Positions 10,948 to 19,089 of a stretch of 64,000 nt of DNA are shown here, piece by piece; position 1 is the first letter of the stretch; each line of letters opens with the position of its first letter. The notes beneath the pieces are model-generated. The model had not been told where the DNA came from and did no database searches. It saw nothing but the letters and a program-made list of their open reading frames with translations. A program made the translations under genes and the position numbers. This stretch comes from Arsenicicoccus cauae (lineage in GTDB: Bacteria > Actinomycetota > Actinomycetes > Actinomycetales > Dermatophilaceae), in assembly GCF_009707125.1 (NCBI RefSeq), contig NZ_WLVL01000006.1, forward strand, positions 1 through 64,000. Reading direction: 5' to 3'.

Positions 10948-11395
10948 TGTGGACAAACCTGTGGACAAGTCGGATGGCCCTGGGCGAACGACATCACCCG
11001 GACGGGCTGCTGCGCCACGTTAGGGGCCGGGAGGAGACCCGGGCAAACGGGGGCTGTGGACAAGGTGGGGACAACACGCCGTGGCGTGTGCGCAACCCTG
11101 GGGACAAGCCTGTGGAGGGAGTGTGACTTTGCCGTGACCTATCGCTTCACCATCGCTGTGACCAGCCCCTACGCCGTCCACCGCCTGTGCACAGAAGATT
11201 TGTGCGGGAGGTTAGGCCATTTGAGGACGCCGCCGCGCGGTGTGGACAAACCGTCTCATCACCGACACGCCGACCCCCGCCCTGCCGCGCCGGATCTCGC
11301 TCAATGTCACCGGTACAACACTCACAGCAACCGTCCGGGCTTCTGACCTGCGACTTCCCACATGGGGCCGACGGACCTGTCACATCTGTGGACAA
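10948..11395 (+). promoter_or_regulatory. Cluster of DnaA boxes upstream of dnaB
   Basis: TGTGGACAA, the complement of the high-GC DnaA box TTGTCCACA, occurs exactly at 10948-10956, 10960-10968, 11055-11063, 11241-11249 and 11387-11395. One-mismatch copies (TGGGGACAA) are at 11066-11074 and 11099-11107. All seven point the same way. The rest of the 660-base gap between dnaB (start 10831) and the MATE gene holds no open frame I can support. The cluster could let DnaA regulate dnaB, or titrate DnaA. It is not oriC by gene content. Confidence 0.7.
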
Positions 11396-11479
11396 CGACA
11401 CACCCGAAACCCGCAGGTCACCGCCCCGTCACCAGACTCACCCCCTGACACCGACTGGGGGCGCACACCGCCGCCCACC

Positions 11480-11485
11480 TATGCT
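11480..11485 (+). promoter_or_regulatory. -10 box for a leaderless MATE transcript
   Basis: TATGCT lies six bases before the GTG at 11492, so transcription would begin at or next to the start codon. No good -35 is seen. Confidence 0.5.
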
Positions 11486-11491
11486 CGGCGG

Positions 11492-12841
11492 GTGACGAGC
11501 GACCGGGGGGCCCAGCCGCCGCCCTCCCCCGCCCGCGAGATCCTGCGCCTCGCCGTCCCCGCCTTCCTCGCCCTCGTCGCCGAGCCGCTCTTCCTCCTCG
11601 CCGACAGCGCCATCGTCGGCCACCTCGGCACCCCGCAGCTCGCCGGCCTCGGCGTCGCGAGCGCCGCCCTGCTGACCGCGGCCAACATCTTCGTCTTCCT
11701 CGCCTACGGCACCACCAGCATCGTGGCCCGCCACGTCGGCGCCGGTGACGAGCGCGGCGCCGTCGCCAACGGCCTCGACGGCGTGTGGCTCGCCGCGGCC
11801 CTCGGGCTCGTCACCAGCCTGCTGGTCGCGGCCTTCGCCCGCCCCCTCGTGGCGGCGTTCGGCGCGAGCCCGGACGCCCTCGTCCACGCCGAGCACTACC
11901 TGCGCGCGAGCGCCGCCGGCATCCCCGCGATGCTCGTGGTCCTCGCCGCCACCGGCATCCTGCGCGGCGTCCAGGACACCACCACGCCCCTGGTCGTGTC
12001 CGTCGCCGGTTTCACGTGCAACGTCGCCCTCAACGTCCTGCTCGTCTACGGCCTGCACCTCGGGATCGTCGGCTCGGCCATCGGCACGGTGATCAGCCAG
12101 TGGGGTATGGCGGTCGCCCTGCTCCTCGTCGTGGTGCGGGCAGCGCGGCGGCTCGACGCCTCCCTGCGCCCGCATCCGGGGCGGGTGCTGGTGGCCGCGC
12201 GGGGCGGCATACCGCTGCTCGTCCGCACGCTGGCGCTGCGCACGGTCCTGCTGCTGACCACGTGGGTCGCGGCGGGTCTGGGTGACGTGCCGCTCGGCGC
12301 CTACCAGGTGAGCGCGACGGTGTGGAGCTTCCTCACCTTTGCCCTGGACGCGCTGGCGATCGCCGCGCAGGCCCTGACGGGCAAGGCCCTCGGCGCCGGG
12401 GACACCGCAGGCACCCGCGCCGCCACCACCCTCATGATCCGCTGGGGCCTCATCGGCGGCGCGGTCCTCGGCGCCCTGGTCCTCGCGCTGCACACCGTGC
12501 TGCCACACCTGTTCACGAGCGACCCCGAGACCCAGGCCGCCCTCGCCGCCGGCCTGGTCGTGGTGGCGCTGTCGCAGCCGATCTCGGGGTGGGTCTTCGT
12601 CCTCGACGGGGTGCTGATCGGCGCCGGCGACACCCGCTGGCTGGCGTGGGCGCAGCTCGCGCTCCTCGTGGCCTATGTCCCCGTCGTGCTGGTCGTCCGG
12701 CACGTCGCCGGCCCGCTCGACGACCCCGCGGCCGTGGTGTGGCTCTGGGTCGGGTTCAGCATCTTCATGACCCTGCGCGGCATCGCGCTCGGCCTGCGCG
12801 CCCGCTCCGACGCCTGGCTCGTCACCGGCGCCACCCGCTGA
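11492..12841 (+). CDS. MATE family multidrug / metabolite exporter
   Basis: A protein of 449 residues from the GTG at 11492, the usual size for MATE. The open frame extends to 11240, but the upstream part crosses the DnaA-box region and lacks coding character, and a TATGCT -10 box sits six bases before the GTG, so a leaderless start is preferred. About twelve hydrophobic segments are present in two halves. The first begins ILRLAVPAFLALVAEPLFLLAD, containing the conserved P and the LADSAIVGHLG signature of the DinF-like branch. It would export cationic or other compounds using a Na+ or H+ gradient. It is transcribed away from dnaB. The substrate is unknown. Confidence 0.88.
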   Translation: MTSDRGAQPPPSPAREILRLAVPAFLALVAEPLFLLADSAIVGHLGTPQLAGLGVASAALLTAANIFVFLAYGTTSIVARHVGAGDERGAVANGLDGVWLAAALGLVTSLLVAAFARPLVAAFGASPDALVHAEHYLRASAAGIPAMLVVLAATGILRGVQDTTTPLVVSVAGFTCNVALNVLLVYGLHLGIVGSAIGTVISQWGMAVALLLVVVRAARRLDASLRPHPGRVLVAARGGIPLLVRTLALRTVLLLTTWVAAGLGDVPLGAYQVSATVWSFLTFALDALAIAAQALTGKALGAGDTAGTRAATTLMIRWGLIGGAVLGALVLALHTVLPHLFTSDPETQAALAAGLVVVALSQPISGWVFVLDGVLIGAGDTRWLAWAQLALLVAYVPVVLVVRHVAGPLDDPAAVVWLWVGFSIFMTLRGIALGLRARSDAWLVTGATR

Positions 12842-12893
12842 CCCCAGCCCGAACCGACCCGGGATCAGGCGCCCACAGACTCCTGGGTCGGGC

Positions 12894-13106
12894 TCAGCGC
12901 CAGCACTGCACGACGAAGCGCGGCAACGACCGCAGGGCCACCAGCGAGGCCACCCACGCGAGACCGTCGCAGCCGAGCCCGAGCACATAGGCGGGGTGCC
13001 GGACCACGCCCGCCCCGGTGGCCCGGGACGCGGCGTAGCCCTGCGAGACGGAGGCGACGGCATACATCAGCATGCCGACCACCGAGGCGACGAAGCCGAG
13101 GATCAC
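12894..13106 (-). pseudogene. Truncated N-terminal piece of a DMT-like membrane transporter
   Basis: A frame of 70 residues starts at a GTG that overlaps the mtr stop (GTGA) and ends in TGA at 12894-12896. It holds two hydrophobic helices separated by a short loop, with GLGCDGLAWVASLVALRSLP near the end, which resembles the first two helices of actinobacterial EamA/DMT-type permeases. Such proteins run to about 280-300 residues, so most of the gene is missing; only 52 bases separate the stop from the MATE gene end. The open frame is clear and coupled to mtr, so a short protein may be made, but a transporter cannot be. Alternatively it is a genuine small two-helix protein. Confidence 0.5.
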
Positions 13107-14491
13107 AGCTCGAGACCCAGCAGGGCGTTCTCGACGACCTCCATGATCGCGGGGTGGATCCAGTACTGCCCGCGCGCCATCTCGGGCACGGGCGTCCCCA
13201 GCGACATCGCCTGGATCAGCGGCTGGATCAGGTTGCTGGCCTGGTAGCCCATGAGGTGGGCGCCCAGCAGCAGCCGGGTCTCGGGGTCGGCGAGCAGCTT
13301 GACGACGCCCACCTGGTCCTCCATGGCCCAGCCGTACGCCGTGCCGCCGTAGTCCTGGACCTTGACGACGTAGTCGCGCCCGGCCGCCTGCAGCTCGCGC
13401 TCCGTCAGGCCGACCGACGCGATCTGCGGGTGGGTGAACACGGCGGCAGGGACGTAGCGGTGGTCGCTGGACCGCAGGTCTTCGGGGTGGGCGAGGTTGT
13501 GCGCGACGACCCGCGCCTCGTGGTTGGCGACGTGCTTGAGCTGCCAGTGGCTGCTGATGTCGCCGAGCGCCCAGACCCCCTCGACGCTGGTGCGCTGCTG
13601 CTCGTCGACCCACAGGCGGGGTCCGTCCATCCGATAGCCGACCTCCGCGAGGCCGAGCTGGTCGGCGTTGGGCACGCGCCCGGTGGCGACGAGGACGGCG
13701 TCCGCCACGACCTCGCCCGACCCGGAGGGCCCGGTGGTCGTGAGGTGCCACGCGCCGTCCCGGCGCTCGGCCGCGCTGATCTGGGTGCCGAGCCGCAGGT
13801 CGTAGCGCTCGGCCGCCAGCTCCGTGAACCGCCCCGAGATCAAGTCGTCCTCCTTGCGCAGCAGGCTGCCGCTGCGCTGGAGCCAGGTCACCTCGACGCC
13901 GAACGCGTCGAAGATGTGGGCGAACTCGGCCGCGACGAAGCCGCCGCCCACGACCGTCAGGCGCCTCGGCAGCTCCTCCATCCGCATCACGCTGTCGCTC
14001 GTGTGCACGCCGAGCGAGGGGGCCGCCTCGCGCAGGCCGTCGACGTCGAGCATCGACACGCGCGAGCCGGCGGCCACGACGATCTGGTCGGCCGTGATGG
14101 TGGCGCCGGTGCCGGTGTCGATCTCCTTGGGCCCGACGAACCGCGCGCTCCCGTCGAACACCGTGATGTGCGGGTCCTGGCGGCGGTACTGCTCGCCGCC
14201 CGCGGCGATCTGGTCGATCCGCCCGGCAAAGATCCGGTCGCGGATCTCGCGCCACCGCACCTGCGGGTCGCACGGGAAGGACGCGCCCAGGCGGTCGAGG
14301 TGCTGCGCGGAGGTGATGACGTCGGCCGGGTAGGCGTACATCTTGGTGGGGATGCAGCCGACGTTGAGGCAGGTGCCGCCGAAGGTGCCCCGCTCGAGGA
14401 TCGCGATGTCCTGGTCGGCCAGCTCGGGGGTGATGAGCGAGTTGCCCGAGCCCGTGCCGATGATGATCAGGTCGAAGTGACGGTCAGCCAT
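13103..14491 (-). CDS. mtr: Mycothione reductase
   Basis: A protein of 462 residues of the FAD-dependent pyridine nucleotide-disulfide reductase family. It reduces mycothiol disulfide with NADPH, keeping the actinobacterial thiol pool reduced in the cytosol. The FAD-binding GTGSGN lies at 12-17, the redox-active CLNVGC at 41-46 in the family setting GGTCLNVGCIPTKM, an NAD(P) fold at VVGGGFVAAEFA, a second FAD segment WALGDIS, and the dimer-interface HPAIMEVVENAL with the catalytic His. The GTGS variant in place of GAGS is typical of Mtr. TAGGCT lies seven bases before the ATG, suggesting a leaderless message. It is followed by an overlapping short membrane frame. Confidence 0.92.
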   Translation of the reverse strand: MADRHFDLIIIGTGSGNSLITPELADQDIAILERGTFGGTCLNVGCIPTKMYAYPADVITSAQHLDRLGASFPCDPQVRWREIRDRIFAGRIDQIAAGGEQYRRQDPHITVFDGSARFVGPKEIDTGTGATITADQIVVAAGSRVSMLDVDGLREAAPSLGVHTSDSVMRMEELPRRLTVVGGGFVAAEFAHIFDAFGVEVTWLQRSGSLLRKEDDLISGRFTELAAERYDLRLGTQISAAERRDGAWHLTTTGPSGSGEVVADAVLVATGRVPNADQLGLAEVGYRMDGPRLWVDEQQRTSVEGVWALGDISSHWQLKHVANHEARVVAHNLAHPEDLRSSDHRYVPAAVFTHPQIASVGLTERELQAAGRDYVVKVQDYGGTAYGWAMEDQVGVVKLLADPETRLLLGAHLMGYQASNLIQPLIQAMSLGTPVPEMARGQYWIHPAIMEVVENALLGLEL

Positions 14492-14498
14492 GCTCCCG

Positions 14499-14504
14499 AG
14501 CCTA
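14499..14504 (-). promoter_or_regulatory. -10 box for leaderless mtr
   Basis: TAGGCT on the minus strand, seven bases before the mtr ATG. Confidence 0.45.
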
Positions 14505-14544
14505 GACGTGCAGCCTGACCCCAGGCTGCCTCCAGGACCGGTCC

Positions 14545-15570
14545 TCAGGACTCCCCGGCCAGGCGGTCGCCCGTCACGGCCCTCACCTGGTCCATCGCCT
14601 CGAGGGTCGCGATGGTCGCGTCGAGGGGCCGTATGCCGCTCTCCACCCGCCCCTCGCCGAGGCAGTGCGCGACCTCCAGCGCCTCCCAGTACAGCCCGTC
14701 ATGAGCGGTCGCCGCCTCGAGGTGGCGCAGCTGTCCCCCGTCGCGTCCGTGCAGGGTGAACGACCCCGGCTGGTACCACGGCCCGTCCAGCGACACCCAC
14801 GCGTCGGTGCCGCTGATCGCGGCGACGGTGGGGGTCTCGACCAGGGCGCTCGCGTGCAGCGCCGACTGCGCGTCGCCGTGCCGCAGCGTCATCGTCGTCT
14901 GCGCCATCGTGCCCGTCGGCCCCCGCACGCCCTGCGCGGCGACCTCGGTGGGCGCCCCCAGGACCCACGTCGCGAGGGTGAGCGGATAGGTGCCGAGGTC
15001 CATCATCGCGCCGCCCGCGAGCGCCGGGTCGTGGATGCGGTGGGCGTCGGGGAAGTACTCGCCGATGTCGGCGGACACCATCGTCGGCTCACCCAGGACG
15101 CCGTCGTCGAGCAGCCGGCGGAGCACGCGGAACTTCGGCAGGCACAACGACCACATCGCCTCCATCGCGAGGACGCCGGCGGCGCGGGCGGCCTCGGCGA
15201 TGCGCCGGGCCCCCGTGGCGTCGATCGCCATGGGCTTCTCGACGAGCACGTGCTTGCCCGCCGCGATGGCGAGCAGGGCGTGCTCGACGTGCTGCGGGTG
15301 GGGGCTCGCGACGTAGACGACGTCCACGCGCGGGTGGGCGACCAGCTCGGCATACGACCCCAGCGGCTCGCCCCCGAGCCGCCCGGTGAAGCGCTGCGCG
15401 CCCTCCTCGGACCGGGAGCCGACCGCCACCACCTGGTGGTTCGTATGCCGGAGGACGGACGCGGCGAACCGCTCGGCGATCCACCCCGTGCCGAGGATGC
15501 CCCAGCGCAGGGCGGGGCCCCCGGTGGGATCCGGCAGGCGGGGCTCGGGCAGGCTGTGCGGGAAGGACAT
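14545..15570 (-). CDS. Gfo/Idh/MocA family oxidoreductase, DLGxY type
   Basis: A protein of 341 residues. The Rossmann fold starts at LRWGILGTGWIAERF (about 21-35), EKP places the catalytic Lys at 112, and GGAMMDLGTYP gives D191 and Y195. In inositol dehydrogenases the last position is His; Tyr is typical of the trans-dihydrodiol dehydrogenase / 1,5-anhydrofructose reductase / glucose-fructose oxidoreductase side of the family. This one may therefore act on a different sugar or polyol than its IolG neighbours. AAGGAG precedes the ATG by eight bases. It is divergent from iolG, sharing an 84-base promoter region that contains a TGTCAG..CTGACA inverted repeat. Confidence 0.85.
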   Translation of the reverse strand: MSFPHSLPEPRLPDPTGGPALRWGILGTGWIAERFAASVLRHTNHQVVAVGSRSEEGAQRFTGRLGGEPLGSYAELVAHPRVDVVYVASPHPQHVEHALLAIAAGKHVLVEKPMAIDATGARRIAEAARAAGVLAMEAMWSLCLPKFRVLRRLLDDGVLGEPTMVSADIGEYFPDAHRIHDPALAGGAMMDLGTYPLTLATWVLGAPTEVAAQGVRGPTGTMAQTTMTLRHGDAQSALHASALVETPTVAAISGTDAWVSLDGPWYQPGSFTLHGRDGGQLRHLEAATAHDGLYWEALEVAHCLGEGRVESGIRPLDATIATLEAMDQVRAVTGDRLAGES

Positions 15571-15612
15571 CGGCGTCGCTCCTTCGACCGTTGCTGGACA
15601 GTGGCCGGTTCA

Positions 15613-15630
15613 TGTCAGATAGTACTGACA
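15613..15630. promoter_or_regulatory. Candidate operator between the DLGxY dehydrogenase and iolG
   Basis: Perfect six-base arms TGTCAG and CTGACA flank the six-base spacer ATAGTA. The following bases, ATCGTCC, resemble the TTTGTCC half-site seen at other inositol promoters in the window. It lies 25 bases before the iolG start. Confidence 0.5.
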
Positions 15631-15654
15631 ATCGTCCAACGAAGGAGATCGAGC

Positions 15655-16668
15655 ATGCCCCTGCAGCCCGTCCGCATCGGTCTGATCGGCTGCGGCCGCA
15701 TCGGCCGGGTCCACGCCCTCAGCGTCACCGCGGCCCCTGGGGCCGTGCTCACGACCGTCGTCGACGCTGTCCCCGCCGCCGCGGAGTCGCTGGGCGAGCT
15801 GCACGGCGCCCGCGTCGCCGCCACCCCCGCGGAGGTGCTGGCGTCCGCCGACGTCGACGCCGTCATCATCGCGTCCCCCACCGCCACGCACGTCGACCTC
15901 ATCGATGCCGCGATCGACGCCGGCAAGCCCGCCCTGTGCGAGAAGCCCATCGACCTCGACATCGCCCGCGTCGAGGCGCTGCGCGGCAAGGCGTCGGCCG
16001 CGACCACGCCGATCATGCTGGGCTTCAACCGGCGCTTCGACCCGCACTTCGCGACCCTGCACGCGCGCGTCGCCGCCGGCGAGATCGGCCGCCTGGAGCA
16101 GCTGTCCATCATCAGCCGCGACCCCGCGCCCGCGCCGACGGACTACCTCGCGGTGTCCGGCGGGATCTTCCGCGACATGACGATCCATGACTTCGACATG
16201 GCGCGGCACTTCGTGCCGGACGTCGTCAGCGTGTTCGCCTCGGGGACGGCGCAGTTCAGCGAGGACATCCGCGGTCTCGGCGACTACGACTCCGCGGTGG
16301 TGGTGCTGACGGGCCGCGAGGGCCAGCAGGTGACGATCACCAACTCGCGGCACGCGGCCTACGGCTACGACCAACGGCTGGAGGCCTTCGGCTCGGAGGG
16401 GCTGCTCGAGGCCGGCAACGTCACCGACACGGTCGTGCGCCGCTGGACCGCCGACGCGGTCGAGGTGCGCGAGCCCTACCAGAACTTCTTCCTCGAGCGG
16501 TATGCCGCGGCCTACCAGCGCGAGCTCGCGGCGTTCGTCGCCGCCATCCGCGAGGACGCTCCGGTGCCGGTGGGCTTCCACGACGGGTGGGCCGCCCTCG
16601 TGCTGGCCGACGCCGCCGCCCGGTCCGCCGCCGAGGGTCGCGTCGTCGAGGTCGACCTCGACGCCTGA
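15655..16668 (+). CDS. iolG: Inositol 2-dehydrogenase (IolG type)
   Basis: A protein of 337 residues that would oxidise myo-inositol to 2-keto-myo-inositol (scyllo-inosose) with NAD+. The nucleotide-binding GLIGCGRIGRVHA opens the protein. The catalytic triad is seen as K97 in CEKP, and D174/H178 in GGIFRDMTIHDFD; K97 is the same number as in the Bacillus enzyme and D/H are two residues on. The ATG follows AAGGAG by seven bases. The gene stands alone facing a LacI gene, whose stop lies beyond its own. With two other IolG-like genes in the window the substrate could be another inositol isomer, but this copy looks most like the classical enzyme. Confidence 0.82.
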   Translation: MPLQPVRIGLIGCGRIGRVHALSVTAAPGAVLTTVVDAVPAAAESLGELHGARVAATPAEVLASADVDAVIIASPTATHVDLIDAAIDAGKPALCEKPIDLDIARVEALRGKASAATTPIMLGFNRRFDPHFATLHARVAAGEIGRLEQLSIISRDPAPAPTDYLAVSGGIFRDMTIHDFDMARHFVPDVVSVFASGTAQFSEDIRGLGDYDSAVVVLTGREGQQVTITNSRHAAYGYDQRLEAFGSEGLLEAGNVTDTVVRRWTADAVEVREPYQNFFLERYAAAYQRELAAFVAAIREDAPVPVGFHDGWAALVLADAAARSAAEGRVVEVDLDA

Positions 16669-16677
16669 CCCGTCCGG

Positions 16678-17739
16678 TCAGGCCGGGTCGATCCACCGCG
16701 TCGGCAGGTTGTAGCGCGTGATGATCTCCAACGACGCCGGCACGGTCAGCGGGGCGCCCGACACCAGCCGGTGGTGCCTCAGCACCTGACGGACGGCCCG
16801 ACGGCAGTCGCTCTGCAGGTCGTGGTGGATCACCGCGTCGATGGCGCCCGAGCGGAGCAGCGCGACGTTGTCCTCGTCGAGGTCGTGCGCGACGTAGGCC
16901 TCCACCCGTCGCCCCCGGCGCCGCAGCTCGGCGAGGGTGGCGCGGTTGCCACCACCGACGGAGTAGACCGCGCACACGCCCGGCTCCTCGTCGAGCGCCG
17001 GCCCGACCAGGTCGCCCGTGGCGGCATCGAGCCCGTCCGCGTCCGACACCACGAGCACGGGCTCCTCCGGCCGGAGCACCGCCAGCTCGTCCTCGAACGC
17101 CCGCACCCGCTCATGCTCCCCCAAGAAGGTCGAGCGGCTCATCGTCACCAGCACCCGCCGCCCCTCGCCGTCACCCACGCCTCGCGGGGTCAGCCAGCGC
17201 GACACCAGGAAGGCTGCCGTCGCCCCCGCCTGCTGGTTGTCCAGTCCGACATACGCCACCCGCCTGCTGCTCGGGACGTCGGTGACCAGGGTGACCACCG
17301 GTATGCCGCGCCCCGCCGCCCGGTCCACCGCCGCCGCGATGGCCGGGTCGTCCGGCGCCTTGAGGAGCAGCCCCTGCGAGGTGCGGCCTCCCGACCCGAC
17401 CCGGTCAATCGTCTCCACGAGCTCCTCGACGTCGGCCCGCTCGCGCAGGTGGAACCTCGCCCGCACGGCCGCTGGCCGCACCCACGCCAGCTCGGCCTCG
17501 AGCGCCGTCCGCACGGCGCCCGTGAACCGCGCCGGCGCCTGCATCACGACGTCCACCAGCACGGTGCGGGCGCCGAGCCGCAGCTGCGACTGCTGGCGGT
17601 CGAGCTCGAGCACGGCCTGCTCGACGGCCCGCACGGCCGCGGCGCTCACGTTGCTGCGCCCGTGCAGCGCGCGATCGACGGTGGCCTCGGACAGGCCGGC
17701 CTGGGCGGCGATGTCCTTGAGGGGGTGCGGCGGCCTCAT
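16678..17739 (-). CDS. LacI family transcriptional regulator
   Basis: A protein of 353 residues. The helix-turn-helix spans about 8-35 (IAAQAGLSEATVDRALHG), followed by a hinge region and a periplasmic-binding-protein-like effector domain (about 62-340) of the type that binds sugars. The frame stays open for a further 1.2 kb upstream, but that part is antisense to the dioxygenase gene; the ATG at 17739 is preceded at six bases by TACCGT, fitting a leaderless start. It is divergent from the dioxygenase - SDR pair 115 bases away and probably controls it and itself. The effector is unknown; an inositol-related ligand is likely from context. Confidence 0.88.
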   Translation of the reverse strand: MRPPHPLKDIAAQAGLSEATVDRALHGRSNVSAAAVRAVEQAVLELDRQQSQLRLGARTVLVDVVMQAPARFTGAVRTALEAELAWVRPAAVRARFHLRERADVEELVETIDRVGSGGRTSQGLLLKAPDDPAIAAAVDRAAGRGIPVVTLVTDVPSSRRVAYVGLDNQQAGATAAFLVSRWLTPRGVGDGEGRRVLVTMSRSTFLGEHERVRAFEDELAVLRPEEPVLVVSDADGLDAATGDLVGPALDEEPGVCAVYSVGGGNRATLAELRRRGRRVEAYVAHDLDEDNVALLRSGAIDAVIHHDLQSDCRRAVRQVLRHHRLVSGAPLTVPASLEIITRYNLPTRWIDPA

Positions 17740-17745
17740 CCCCCG

Positions 17746-17751
17746 ACGGTA
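17746..17751 (-). promoter_or_regulatory. -10 box for leaderless LacI gene
   Basis: TACCGT on the minus strand, six bases before the ATG at 17739. Confidence 0.4.
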
Positions 17752-17853
17752 GGCCTGATCGTGACTGAGGTCTATCTGAGGTCTTTGACCCCAGCCGACG
17801 GCCGGTCCCCGAGCCACCATGGAAGGGAAGGACCACGACGACGAGGAGACGCC

Positions 17854-19089
17854 ATGCCGACCACGACCCGCCCGGCGCCCAGCCCGACCTACACGGCGCA
17901 GGACTGCCGCCTCGAGGACCTGCGCGCGGTGCTCGAGGCCCGCACCGACGTCACGGCATACCCGCACGCCCAGGCCGTCGAGCAGGAGGTGCTGCTCTAT
18001 CGCGCCGACCGGCTGCGCGAGGCGCTCGGCAACGGGCCCGAGGCCGCCCGCGAGGTGCAGGCCGAGCTGGCCCGCGCCCTGTCCGAGGGGCCGGGGATCG
18101 TGGTGCTGCAGGGCGCCTTCGAGCACGACGTGGTCGACCGGGTCAGCGACGGCTTCCGCACGATCATCGAGGAGCAGCGCGCCTCCGGCCGCGTGGCGGG
18201 CGACCACTTCGCCAGGCCCGGGGCCAACGACCGCGTCTGGAACGCCCTCGAGAAGCTCGCCGTCTCCGACCCCGAGGCGTTCGTCGACTACTACGCCAAC
18301 GACCTCGTGGCGCTGGCGGCGACGGCCTGGCTGGGTCCTGGCTACCAGGTCACCTCGCAGGTCAACGTGGTCAACCCGGGAGGCGCCGGCCAGACCGTGC
18401 ACCGCGACTACCACCTGGGGTTCCTCGGGCCGGAGGTCAGCGAGCGCTACCCCCGGCACGTCCACATGATGTCGCCGATGCTGACCCTGCAGGGCGCCGT
18501 GGCGCACGTCGACATGCCCGTCGAGAGCGGCCCCACCCTCTACCTCCCCCACTCGCACCGCTACGAGCCCGGCTACGTCGCCTACTGGCTGCCGGAGTTC
18601 CAGGACTACTTCCGCGAGCACCGCGTGCAGCTGCCGCTCGCCAAGGGCGACGCCGTGTTCTTCAACCCCGCGCTGTTCCACGCCGCCGGCACCAACCACT
18701 CGACCGACATCCTCCGCATGGCCAACCTCCTGCAGATCTCCTCGGCGTTCGGCCGGGCCATGGAGCGCGTCGACCGGCGCCGCGTGGTCGAGGCCGTCTA
18801 TCCGGTCCTGCTCTCCCGCCAGGACGCCGGTATGCCGACCGCCCGCCTCCACGACGCGATCGCCGCGTCGGCGGAGGGCTACGCCTTCCCCGCCGACCTG
18901 GACGTGGAGCAGCCCGTCGACGGGATGGCGCCGCCCACGCAGGCGGACCGGGTGCGGGACGCGCTGTCTGCTCGGCTCCCGCTGACCGAGCTGGCCGCGG
19001 CGCACGGCGCCCCGACGACCGGTCCGCTCGCGAGCGCACCGACCGAAGCCGCCACGGCCGCGGGCCCCACCACCGGGGGCGCGGCCTGA
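17854..19089 (+). CDS. Phytanoyl-CoA dioxygenase (PhyH) family Fe(II)/2-oxoglutarate oxygenase
   Basis: A protein of 411 residues from the ATG at 17854 (GAGGAG six bases upstream). The iron-binding facial triad is seen as H183 and D185 in TVHRDYHLG and a distal His at 276 in NPALFHAAGTNHS, with R288 as the likely 2-oxoglutarate anchor. The N-terminal 75 residues and an Ala/Thr-rich tail extend the PhyH core. Its stop overlaps the SDR start (TGATG), so the two are coupled, and a divergent LacI gene sits upstream. Enzymes of this family hydroxylate or demethylate small molecules in the cytosol. In this setting an O-methylated inositol or other polyol is a reasonable but unproven substrate. Confidence 0.82.
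   Translation: MPTTTRPAPSPTYTAQDCRLEDLRAVLEARTDVTAYPHAQAVEQEVLLYRADRLREALGNGPEAAREVQAELARALSEGPGIVVLQGAFEHDVVDRVSDGFRTIIEEQRASGRVAGDHFARPGANDRVWNALEKLAVSDPEAFVDYYANDLVALAATAWLGPGYQVTSQVNVVNPGGAGQTVHRDYHLGFLGPEVSERYPRHVHMMSPMLTLQGAVAHVDMPVESGPTLYLPHSHRYEPGYVAYWLPEFQDYFREHRVQLPLAKGDAVFFNPALFHAAGTNHSTDILRMANLLQISSAFGRAMERVDRRRVVEAVYPVLLSRQDAGMPTARLHDAIAASAEGYAFPADLDVEQPVDGMAPPTQADRVRDALSARLPLTELAAAHGAPTTGPLASAPTEAATAAGPTTGGAA

Noticed and set aside
10948-11395. DnaA-box cluster as the chromosomal origin
   Set aside because: dnaA, dnaN, rpmH and recF are not present and no AT-rich unwinding element is seen nearby.
17740-19005. N-terminal 420-residue extension of the LacI gene
   Set aside because: It is antisense to the PhyH-like oxygenase; the helix-turn-helix begins directly after the ATG at 17739.
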